This document shows, in pieces, positions 55,804-63,709 of a DNA stretch of 64,000 nucleotides; the stretch's first letter is position 1, and the number at the start of each line of letters is the position of its first letter. This DNA comes from Anaerolineales bacterium (lineage in GTDB: Bacteria > Chloroflexota > Anaerolineae > Anaerolineales > UBA4823). The stretch lies in NCBI GenBank assembly GCA_003105035.1, contig PQAL01000019.1, forward strand, positions 62,001-126,000. Direction: 5' to 3'. The notes beneath the pieces were generated by a model, which saw only the letters and a program-made list of their open reading frames with translations, had not been told where the DNA came from and ran no database searches. The position numbers and the translations under genes were made by a program.

Positions 55804-57045
55804 ATTTCACCTCTTACGCGACGTGAATTTCTAAAAGCTCTGGCGATCTTTGCTGCCACACCCGTGTTTGGCCGTAAGCTCAACCGCTTGGATAGACTCG
55901 CCCAGGCCTCGAACCAGAAGGTCGATGTCTATGTAGCGCACAATGGCTCACCCACGACAAATGTAAGAAGAGTCATTGACATAGCTGGCGGCATCCAGCA
56001 TTTCATTGGCAGCGATGATGTGGTTGTGCTCAAACCCAACGGGCAATGGCCAAACCAGGGATATACACATACCCAGTGTATAAAAGCTCTTATTGATGTA
56101 ATCCTCGATAGGCCGGGTGGTTTCACCGGGGAGATCATCCTCACCGAGCATGTACACCGCGACCCGGTAGCCGCCATGTCTGGTAACTATTGTTGGAACA
56201 TGTCAGAAGGTAACCGTGTGAACAACTGGCCTGTTATGAATTACCTTGAGTTGATTGCAGATTATCAAAACCAAGGTTTTCCGAATGTCACCGCTGATCC
56301 CCTGTACGATTCTGGTCAAGGGAATTGGGAAAAGGTCACAGGGCCAGACATGGTTGGACCAGGCAACCAGGGTTGGGTACACAGCCCATACACGACTATC
56401 GCGAACGGTCGCATCGTAGAACTGTCTTATCCCATCCTCCGCTCGAGTTACAGCGATAGATTGATTGACCTAAAAAACGGCGTCTGGCAAGGCGGTGCCT
56501 ATACCGGGCAAAATGTGAAGCTCATCCTCCTGCCCACCCTCAATAACCACGGGAGCTTTAATATTGAAGATTATGCTGGTCCAACCAGCGCACTCAAGAC
56601 CCATATTGGTGTTGTTGATTTTGGTAATCTTTCCAATTACACCTTGCATGGCGTCGGGTATAGCAAACCAATCAGCCCGCAAGCTATGGGAGAATCAGTC
56701 GGACATTTGATTACCCAGCTGCTCAGGCCAGTTTTCTATATGACCTGCGCCGAATTCACCGGCTATCGAAGCCGTACTGACCCGATTGCAGCACATACCA
56801 AAACAGTGGGATTATGCACAGATCCAGTGACGCTAGATTACTGGATGAGCAAGTATGTCATGTACCCGTGCGCCCCAAGCCAGGCTTTTATGAATCCAGA
56901 CAATGACAACAACCTGCGTAAGGCATTAATGGGGTGCAATTCGAAAGGGGTAGGAACAATCGTGGAAGCAGATATTAACGTGCATCTATCCGATTTGAGC
57001 TTTGATAATCGTATCTACATGCCCGTGGTCAATGATTCGCCATGA
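55804..57045 (+). CDS. Tat-exported DUF362-like protein with no ATG/GTG/TTG start for its signal peptide
   Basis: From codon 55804 the frame reads ISPLTRREFLKALAIFAATPVFG, a textbook Tat signal (TRREFLK), followed by a DUF362-like domain: GSDDVVVLKPNGQW, GYTHTQCIKALIDVIL and GEIILTEHVHRD. The nearest upstream stop is TAA at 55783-55785. Between it and the twin arginines there is no ATG, GTG or TTG. The only plausible initiators are ATT at 55804 (eight bases after GGAAGGA) and ATC at 55795. The first canonical start, GTG at 55864, would remove the signal peptide. Either non-canonical initiation or a mutated start is implied. About 413 codons. The role of DUF362 proteins is not established. Confidence 0.8.
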   Translation: MSPLTRREFLKALAIFAATPVFGRKLNRLDRLAQASNQKVDVYVAHNGSPTTNVRRVIDIAGGIQHFIGSDDVVVLKPNGQWPNQGYTHTQCIKALIDVILDRPGGFTGEIILTEHVHRDPVAAMSGNYCWNMSEGNRVNNWPVMNYLELIADYQNQGFPNVTADPLYDSGQGNWEKVTGPDMVGPGNQGWVHSPYTTIANGRIVELSYPILRSSYSDRLIDLKNGVWQGGAYTGQNVKLILLPTLNNHGSFNIEDYAGPTSALKTHIGVVDFGNLSNYTLHGVGYSKPISPQAMGESVGHLITQLLRPVFYMTCAEFTGYRSRTDPIAAHTKTVGLCTDPVTLDYWMSKYVMYPCAPSQAFMNPDNDNNLRKALMGCNSKGVGTIVEADINVHLSDLSFDNRIYMPVVNDSP

Positions 57046-57309
57046 TGATTGCCATATCTTCAGGCTTAAAACATGATCCTGGTCTCTCAGACATTCATAA
57101 AATTTCACAAAGCTCGTCTTACCTGGTAAATATGACCTGCTTTCCATTGAAATCGGGTTGCCGGCAATAATTACACTAGAGCTGGCACGGCCAAGATGGA
57201 ACCGTATTCGTTTATGGTCCTTTCCATTCAAGTATCCCTGTTTTGATAAATCGTAGGATAATAACCCTAATCAACAAGTAGGATGGGGTGGTTGACTCGA
57301 GGAGGGATC

Positions 57310-57984
57310 ATGTTTCGTAAACATCTCTTTCTGGTAGCGGTTACGGGTTTTTTTCTCACTTTCTTGGCAGCTTGTTCCCCGTCACCTCAAGCTTCCAAAA
57401 TAATTAGGCCAACATCTACACAAACCCAAGCACCAGAACGAGTTGCAACATCGACCGTCCAAGGCACAGATATAACAGTTATTGCAACTCCAACGGAAGC
57501 AGCAACCAGTGTCGCTGAGATAGAAGTTCCAGATCTATGCACAAATGCCAGTAACCCATGTGAATGTCTTGGCAAGCGAAATAAGCATGATGAAGAGCTT
57601 GGGGAAATAAAAGAAGGGTATATTGGTAGCTGGCATGCGGCACCCATGGTTGGTTCTGGATATAATGAACGTTTTGTATTTTTCCCTTCAGGCAATTATC
57701 TGTTTTTCCCCTCTCAATATGAATGTGACCTGAATGACTTAGCTTGTTCGCCATCTCCAATTGAGGAAGGAATCTGGGGTATCCAGGATAATCAGATGCA
57801 TCTGGCCACAGGCGGAGATATTGATAAGCTAAGAATTATTTCCATTGGAAAAGTAATTGATTCTTCACCCGATGAGAGTCCATATCCATTTAAAACAACA
57901 TTCGATGGGACGACTTATTGGCTAATGTCAAAAGATACGGATATGTGGAACCCACAAACAGGCGAGTTCTGTGATGGATTCTAA
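57310..57984 (+). CDS. lipoprotein of unknown function
   Basis: This 224-residue protein has a lipoprotein signal peptide with lipobox LAAC at residues 19-22 (FLTFLAACSPSP). A Thr/Ser/Pro-rich linker and a soluble domain follow (GSGYNERFVFFPSGNYLFFPSQ) with four further cysteines (LCTNASNPCECLG, ECDL, LACSP). GAGGAGGGATC precedes the ATG at 57310. An upstream ATG at 57283 would put extra residues before the signal. Composition is more A/T-rich than in most neighbours. The 264-base gap before it holds no gene. No family is recognised. Confidence 0.8.
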   Translation: MFRKHLFLVAVTGFFLTFLAACSPSPQASKIIRPTSTQTQAPERVATSTVQGTDITVIATPTEAATSVAEIEVPDLCTNASNPCECLGKRNKHDEELGEIKEGYIGSWHAAPMVGSGYNERFVFFPSGNYLFFPSQYECDLNDLACSPSPIEEGIWGIQDNQMHLATGGDIDKLRIISIGKVIDSSPDESPYPFKTTFDGTTYWLMSKDTDMWNPQTGEFCDGF

Positions 57985-58198
57985 TTGTTGTGATTAACTT
58001 TTACAGTGCGGTTAAATACGAGGCTTTTGGGTGTGAAGCTTACCCGAAGTTGCATCCAGATAATATATTGTTGTTGCCCTGGGATGGTCATCATTTGATT
58101 ATGGTTCTCGCCGATAAAAAATCCCTGGTTTGAGCATCCTTGGTATGATAATCCTGCTGAAATCAACCCATAAGATCAAATATTGATAAGGAGGAGAC

Positions 58199-58366
58199 AT
58201 GGAATATACAGTGGTCGAAGAACACAATCGTGAAGAACTTATTAGGAAAGTAGCAGAGCTGATAAAGCAAGGTTGGAAGCCTTTAGGTGGCATAGCTGTA
58301 TCGACAGTAGCACCAATGTTAGGGAATTATATATTTTGTCAGGCTATGATTAAAGACCAGCCATGA
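58199..58366 (+). CDS. DUF1737-family small protein
   Basis: This 55-residue gene starts at an ATG preceded by AAGGAGGAG and ends at TGA. The product MEYTVVEEHNREELIRKVAEL, then IKQGWKPLGGIAVS, is a classic DUF1737 protein (EYxVVE, then a helix, then GWxPxGG). The family has no known activity. It is short enough to be overlooked by length filters. It lies inside the comM-fragment zone, between the lipoprotein gene and comM fragment 2. Confidence 0.88.
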   Translation: MEYTVVEEHNREELIRKVAELIKQGWKPLGGIAVSTVAPMLGNYIFCQAMIKDQP

Positions 58367-58475
58367 AATCATAATGCTGTCTTGATAGCATGCCAGATAT
58401 GTGATTTCGATGTGGGGAGAGCGAAAGAGAAATATCATGGGATATCCCCATTATCCATATGATTTTCCCATTTCT

Positions 58476-58643
58476 GCACACTTTCCCATCCGCCATTGTA
58501 TTGCACCACACGCTTGCCCATGCAGGTACTTTGGTGACCCGGTCAAGGCCTGCAGCTACAGCCCCGGTACGGTCACCAAGTATCAGAAGCGCATCAGCGG
58601 CTGGCTCACCTGGCGGAGGCATTACATTACCGGCCATGGATGA
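58476..58643 (+). pseudogene. comM fragment 2, internally deleted
   Basis: The region encodes [19 protein letters not shown] and VTKYQKRISG, homologous to comM codons around [13 protein letters not shown]. It then jumps straight to GCTCACCTGGCGGAGGCATT, homologous to the [11 protein letters not shown] end of comM in another frame. About 390 bases of comM sequence between the two are missing. The flank before CPC (FPIRHCIAPHA) is one codon shorter than in comM and resembles fragment 4, so those two share a source. No ATG or ribosome-binding site was found for it. Confidence 0.8.
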
Positions 58644-58800
58644 TCGAAGCATGTTTATCTATCTCTATCCGTAGAAATTACCTATTTGCAAAAATAAATC
58701 TATAATTAGATTGCATACCTGATAGTAATCAGGAGAGAACTCCATGGTTTGGGCAACCAAGCAATGATAATTGCAATACGCACATTGGGATGAGGAACAA

Positions 58801-59469
58801 ATGGCAATGCCACAGACTGAAGAGAGCCTAAAGTCTAGCCAACACAATCGAAATGTGAAGATTGTGGTGGGTATTGGTTGTGGCTTGATTTTTGTCTTTG
58901 TTATCGTTTTAATCTTGTTTGTAATAAACTTCAATATCCAATTTATGCCTAAAATTGCTCAAGCTTTTTACACACCCACACCTACACCTACTGAGACACC
59001 CACACCGACTGCCACTCGTACACCAGCTCCGACACAAGACCCTAATCGTTATTATGCATCTGACGGAAGCTTCACGATGATCATCCCCGATGGCTGGGTG
59101 CTCCAGCATTCGGGTGGGAAATATGACAATTTGATTGATCCGCGCGTGGAGGAGAAACCTATTATTGGTTTTGCTACACAGGAAATTGATGTCTCCTTAT
59201 CAGAATATTCGTCTCTTGTCCAAGCAGCTGTAAAAAAGAAGTACACAGACCTGACTGCGATTAGTTATGATTCACTGGTAACACAAAATGGAAATCCATA
59301 TATACGGTGGGTAATCGGATACCCTTCGTCAAAGGAGAAATCGACATATTACTTCTTCGAGAATAATGGGATGAAACTACAGATCAATTATGTTCGCGGA
59401 GATCAGATGGGAGCTGAGTATGATGTCTTAGTGCAGGAGGCGATAAATACCCTTAGCTTTAATCCTTAA
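58801..59469 (+). CDS. anchored extracytoplasmic protein with TP-rich linker
   Basis: This 222-residue protein has an N-terminal transmembrane helix (IVVGIGCGLIFVFVIVLILFVI, about residues 20-41) and a Thr/Pro repeat linker (TPTPTPTETPTPTATRTP). A soluble C-terminal domain (SDGSFTMIIPDGWVLQHSGG, then KLQINYVRGD) resembles a small beta-sandwich. It is a signal-anchor protein. The C-terminal domain resembles PsbP-like or SpoIIIAH-like folds only in a general way. GATGAGGAACAA precedes the ATG at 58801. The 434-base gap before it is filled mainly by comM fragment 2. No family is recognised. Confidence 0.78.
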   Translation: MAMPQTEESLKSSQHNRNVKIVVGIGCGLIFVFVIVLILFVINFNIQFMPKIAQAFYTPTPTPTETPTPTATRTPAPTQDPNRYYASDGSFTMIIPDGWVLQHSGGKYDNLIDPRVEEKPIIGFATQEIDVSLSEYSSLVQAAVKKKYTDLTAISYDSLVTQNGNPYIRWVIGYPSSKEKSTYYFFENNGMKLQINYVRGDQMGAEYDVLVQEAINTLSFNP

Positions 59470-59723
59470 CAATTATTTTTAACCGTTATGGCTACCTACT
59501 TCGTTAATACTCTCCCGCTCAAAGCGGATTGGTTTTTATCAAGAGTTATTCGCCCATTCGTATAAATTTTAATCAGGCCAATTTATTATTTGTTATCCAG
59601 TAATGCGTCGGAGCTGCATATCAGATCCACCGCGACCGGTCTATTATTCATATGGAACGCCCAACTTAGTCAGACGAGCTTCCGATTAATGCCAACGAAC
59701 TAATTTTATCTCCAATACATAAT

Positions 59724-59935
59724 AATGCCGATATGCGCCCGGCGGAGGTGCACCAGTTCTGCGAGCTGGATGATACCAGCCGTGCCCTGAGGCGTTCTGC
59801 GATGAGCCAGCTGCAGCTCTCGGCACGCGCCTACCACCGCATTCTCAAGCGAGCCGCACCATCGCCGATCTGGCTGAAGCTATCCAGTACCTCAAGAACT
59901 CTTCAACGGCCTGGATTCCAAAAATGAACAATTAA
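59724..59935 (+). pseudogene. comM fragment 3, frameshifted
   Basis: AAT GCC GAT ATG starts a region homologous to comM from [10 protein letters not shown] to the end (QFCELDDTSRALRRSAMSQL and onwards). A four-base deletion at CTCAAG/CGAGCC shifts the frame. A 33-base in-frame deletion, probably between CTGGC direct repeats, removes the segment before AEAIQY. The last residues, IQYLKNSSTAW, differ from comM, fragment 1 and fragment 2. The gap 59470-60057 holds this fragment and little else. Confidence 0.85.
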
Positions 59936-60057
59936 TTGCCCCGCCTGCCAGAAATTGTTATAATGATTTTATGAAATGCCACAAAAATCGGAAGACAGGA
60001 AATTCCAGAAGATTTTAGATTTTCAGTTTATTTAAATAAAACAAAAAGGAGGAGTAT

Positions 60058-60216
60058 ATGAAGGATAAGTTGCTTCTATCAATAGCCGTCATATTTATTC
60101 CTGCCTCCTCACATTTACCCACCCGCCGTCGAATTGAACTGCACGCCTGCCCATGTGGTTATTATCATAACCCGGCCAGGACCTGCCACTGCTCATCTGG
60201 CATAAGAAACAAGTAA
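60058..60216 (+). pseudogene. comM fragment 4 fused to a short hydrophobic leader
   Basis: A 52-codon frame starts at an ATG preceded by AAAAGGAGGAGTAT, a strong ribosome-binding site. It begins MKDKLLLSIAVIFIPASS, which looks like a signal sequence. It then continues into LHACPCGYYHNPARTCHCSSG, homologous to the [18 protein letters not shown] motif of comM. The homology ends in IRNK and TAA. The chimera could be a decayed comM piece captured behind another start, or a small expressed peptide. It is 11 bases before the dNK start codon. Confidence 0.65.
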
Positions 60217-60227
60217 CGGAAGTACCT

Positions 60228-60848
60228 ATGGGAAAATTAATCGTAGTAGCCGGAAACCTTGGCGCAGGTAAGACAACACTCACCAAGATCATCTGCGATA
60301 AAGCGGGATTTACTCCTTATTGGGAAAAGCCCGAAGAGCATCCTTTTCAAAAGGACTTTACGGCTGATATTCGTAAATGGGCCCTGGCGAACCAGATGGA
60401 TTTTCTGCTCTATCGCGGTGAACAGGAGAGGCTCATCCGGCGGGATGATCAAATCGCGGTTATGGATGGGGGATTCGACCAGGATTTCCATGTATTCACT
60501 AAAAATCTTTACAATAAAGGCCATCTGATTGCAGATGAATACCGGATATGTGAGCGCTTTTATTATTTTGTTAGGGGTTATTTGCCCCCACCAGATATTA
60601 TTATCCGAATCTTGATCGATGCGCCAACTTTGCTGCAGAGGAGATTGCAAAGGGATAGAAAAACAGTTGATCAACGATTTAATCCACATGAATTTGTTGA
60701 TCTTGAGCTGTTGCTGGATGGATGGTTGATGAGCGAGGTTTCATCCCAGGTCTTGCTGTTTCCTTTTCAGCAAGATTTAGACCATTGCACAGACGAAATC
60801 GATGACCTAATCAGGCAAGTCAGGGACATTGTTAACACTTCCCCCTAA
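60228..60848 (+). CDS. deoxynucleoside kinase family protein
   Basis: This 206-residue protein has the P-loop GNLGAGKTT (residues 9-17), then an FPAW-type segment in which WEKPEEHPF carries the usual substrate glutamate, and a lid region LQRDRKTVDQRF. The motif usually read DRS/ERS is DGGFDQDFHVF here, probably normal for this branch. It salvages deoxynucleosides. It begins 11 bases after comM fragment 4, so it may depend on that leader for transcription. No terminator was found between 60849 and 61011; that gap holds only a weak imperfect hairpin near 60899-60921. Confidence 0.9.
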   Translation: MGKLIVVAGNLGAGKTTLTKIICDKAGFTPYWEKPEEHPFQKDFTADIRKWALANQMDFLLYRGEQERLIRRDDQIAVMDGGFDQDFHVFTKNLYNKGHLIADEYRICERFYYFVRGYLPPPDIIIRILIDAPTLLQRRLQRDRKTVDQRFNPHEFVDLELLLDGWLMSEVSSQVLLFPFQQDLDHCTDEIDDLIRQVRDIVNTSP

Positions 60849-61011
60849 TAATTCAGTGACTGAGACGCATCCCAACAGGAATAGATTTAGATATATCTAG
60901 GTGAGCCTATTCAGCTTACCTGGTTTGAGGTTCCTTGGTTTGAGATTCCAGATACTATAAATTGATAGTGAAAGATGTTGAGATATTTGTGGTCGGATGG
61001 ATCTCGAGCAT

Positions 61012-61048
61012 TAAAAACTACAGGGGCACATCCTTACTGTGCCCCTGT
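61012..61048 (-). terminator. terminator after the large subtilase
   Basis: ACAGGGGCACA and TGTGCCCCTGT (61020-61030 and 61038-61048) form an 11-base perfect stem. AGTTTTTA follows on the minus strand. Confidence 0.85.
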
Positions 61049-61117
61049 GTGATCAAATTATTGGTTATTCGATCGATCTGGCCCGGTATTTATTAACCTG
61101 CATGAATCATTAATTAC

Positions 61118-63709
61118 TTATGGCCGGTCGATCACAAAGAGCGGTGAGGTCCAGGTTTCCCAGTCTGCCGGGTTGCTGGCATCACCGAGGGCTTTTAGAA
61201 CGGAAATCTTTGCATAATAGGTCCCATCCGGCACGGTATAAGTCTTGTTGCCTGCAAGGGTGGTGCCATCGAATGGGAAGGCAAAGAAGCCTGTGCTGGT
61301 GCTGTTTCGTCCCAAGTATTCTTCGTTATAGGCACGGTGCCATGCCTTGCCATTCTGAGAAAAGATCTCAATCCGGAACAGGCGCGCCTGGTGCTCAAAG
61401 TGCACCAGGAAGAATGGGATATCGCTACCCTGCATGGTGAAGGTCCAATCCGTGGGATCGGTCAGTTGATAGTATGAACCTCCATAGAGGAGAGCCAGCC
61501 ATGGCATGGGAGCTTCAGCAACGGGTCCAGCAGTTAGCGCCTGGATGCCCTGGTAATCACCAACAAAGCCTGCAAAGGGCACGCGGTAGACCTGCCCGCC
61601 ACCTTGCGGTGTGAAAACGATGTAACCGCCATATTGCCCATAGGTTGGACCGGTGGCAGGATTGATAGTTGCAGTGACACTCGCAGATGCACCAGCGGGT
61701 ACAGTCACACTGGTAGCACTGAAGCTGACGCTGGCATTTGACGTGTAGAAACCAGGATTAATCACGCCCCCAGTAGAGAGTGCATTGACGAACGACAGGT
61801 TGTATGACACAGCTTCGGCACCATTGTTCTTAAGCGTCAGCACCTGTGTAAAGGGTCCAGCGGCTCCTTCACCGGTAGCAATTTTAGCTGGTGAGATCAT
61901 GGTCGTGGCAAGGATGGCTTTATCGATCTGGACCATACCCGCACCCTGGCGATGCACATTATCAAGGTAGCCATATGTTGGACCACCCCACCAGTTCTTT
62001 GGCACTGAGCTATTCTGCAGGATGCCGCGTACAGCCTGTGAGCTGGTGCGCGGCCTGGCTTGCAAGAGCAAAGCCACTGCACCTGCCACGTGAGGTGACG
62101 ACATGGAAGTGCCGCTCATGGTGGTATATCCGCCTAATTCCAGCGGGTAGGTGGAGTAGATGTTTCCGCCTGGTGCACCGAGGTCTGGCTTAAGCGCTAA
62201 ATCAGGTGAGAGGCCATAGGAACTGAAGGACGAGATCAATCCACCAGTTGGGCTGGGAAAGGAATCCATCTGGTCAGTCCAGGTAAGGGTTATGGGTGCA
62301 GTTTGGGTATTCAGGAAATTACCATCTGCTTGAGAAATGCCCACGACCGGTGTAATCCCGTCAAGTGGTCCTCCAAGTGTGCCATTAAAGACACCAGGAG
62401 CATTGTTAGAAATCAATACCGCCACGGCCCCGGCGTTGATTGCATTGGTAGCCTTTATGGCAAATGAGCATGTTCCTCGTACTGCATGGGCTACTTTCCC
62501 TGTGAGTGATCCAGCTGGTAAAGCTGAGCATGCCAAGCCAACATTGACGATTTCACCTGTCCCAGCGGTAGGTGGATTGGGTGAAAATGTCATCGTGATG
62601 TAACCAATTTTCCATCCATTTACCGTAAAGTATGGCAGCATCACATTGGTGTTATCGTAAGATGCTACCCCGATCACTTTATCACCCACACCGGGGGCAC
62701 CGGCAGAATAGAGGCCGTTGGCACCATTGTTGCCGATGGACGCCACAACGACCATGCCCTTGTTAACCAGGCGATTGGCTGCCATAGCTGTTGGATATTG
62801 CGGCCACTGGTAGGCTGAGCCGATGCTCATGTTGAGCACCTGCATGCCATCCGCAAGGGCTCTCTCCATGGCTGCAATCATTATGTCGGCAGTTGTGGAG
62901 CCTTCACAGCCAAAGACACGGTAAGACCCGAACGTGACATCCGGAGCAACACCCTTCAAACCATTGGTTAGATCGTTGGCACCGATGATGCCCGCCACAT
63001 GAGTACCATGTCCATAACAGTCGTCTGGGTATAGATCAGGTGTTGGAACAGGATTATAGGATGGTGAGGTCGAATCGGCATTGAAGGCGTCCCCAACCAG
63101 GTCATAACCATAGGCAACACGGGCAGTTGGGAAAACAGTGCTGTTCGACCGAGCGACTCCGTCACCACCAAATGCCTGGTGATCGTAGTCAATACCGGTG
63201 TCCATCACTGCCACCTTGACCCCCATCCCGGTATAACCGAGCTCTGATTGGGCAACATCCGCGCCAATCATCGCCAAAGAGGTGAAGAGCTCAGGCTCTG
63301 ACGGTGTGGTTACCGGCATGGCAATGGTTTCCACAGGGTAGATGTTCTTCACGCCCGCCATACGGTTAAGCTTGCCTAGCTGGTCAGTTGTGATGGAAAT
63401 CGAGAAACCGTTGAACAGGGTGTCGAAAGCGTAGCGCTCGGTGTAGACCAGGCCTGCCTTTTTCGCATTCACCCGGAAAGCAGCTTTCTCAGCTTTAAGT
63501 GCAGCGAGATTGGTGCCATCCGCGGTGGGAGCGCTGGACAATTCGACAAACCACAATTGGGGTGTTTCGTCAACCATCTCTCCCGTTTCTGCTGAAGGAG
63601 GCGGGAATAATGGCTCGATCGGAACCACATCATCAGCAAAAACAGGCACGACGATCAGGCTTAATAAAAGTGTGACCACAAGCATGGAAAAAATGATTTT
63701 CTTAGACAC
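61118..63709 (-). CDS. secreted subtilase (S8) with PA domain
   Basis: This 863-residue protein has a signal peptide (about 1-25, IIFSMLVVTLLLSLIVVPVFA) and an I9-like prodomain (about 50-130). The catalytic Asp170 is in VAVMDTGIDYDH, His234 in CYGHGTHVAG, and Ser535 in MSGTSMSSPHVAG. A PA domain (about 365-480, CSALPAGSLTGKVAHAVRGTC) is inserted between His and Ser. A fibronectin-III-like region (about 600-700) and a final beta domain follow. The product is an extracellular protease. TTATCCTCCG on the plus strand is the complementary ribosome-binding site (CGGAGGATAA). It is the second S8 protease of the window and is unlike the first in architecture. Confidence 0.94.
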   Translation of the reverse strand: MSKKIIFSMLVVTLLLSLIVVPVFADDVVPIEPLFPPPSAETGEMVDETPQLWFVELSSAPTADGTNLAALKAEKAAFRVNAKKAGLVYTERYAFDTLFNGFSISITTDQLGKLNRMAGVKNIYPVETIAMPVTTPSEPELFTSLAMIGADVAQSELGYTGMGVKVAVMDTGIDYDHQAFGGDGVARSNSTVFPTARVAYGYDLVGDAFNADSTSPSYNPVPTPDLYPDDCYGHGTHVAGIIGANDLTNGLKGVAPDVTFGSYRVFGCEGSTTADIMIAAMERALADGMQVLNMSIGSAYQWPQYPTAMAANRLVNKGMVVVASIGNNGANGLYSAGAPGVGDKVIGVASYDNTNVMLPYFTVNGWKIGYITMTFSPNPPTAGTGEIVNVGLACSALPAGSLTGKVAHAVRGTCSFAIKATNAINAGAVAVLISNNAPGVFNGTLGGPLDGITPVVGISQADGNFLNTQTAPITLTWTDQMDSFPSPTGGLISSFSSYGLSPDLALKPDLGAPGGNIYSTYPLELGGYTTMSGTSMSSPHVAGAVALLLQARPRTSSQAVRGILQNSSVPKNWWGGPTYGYLDNVHRQGAGMVQIDKAILATTMISPAKIATGEGAAGPFTQVLTLKNNGAEAVSYNLSFVNALSTGGVINPGFYTSNASVSFSATSVTVPAGASASVTATINPATGPTYGQYGGYIVFTPQGGGQVYRVPFAGFVGDYQGIQALTAGPVAEAPMPWLALLYGGSYYQLTDPTDWTFTMQGSDIPFFLVHFEHQARLFRIEIFSQNGKAWHRAYNEEYLGRNSTSTGFFAFPFDGTTLAGNKTYTVPDGTYYAKISVLKALGDASNPADWETWTSPLFVIDRP

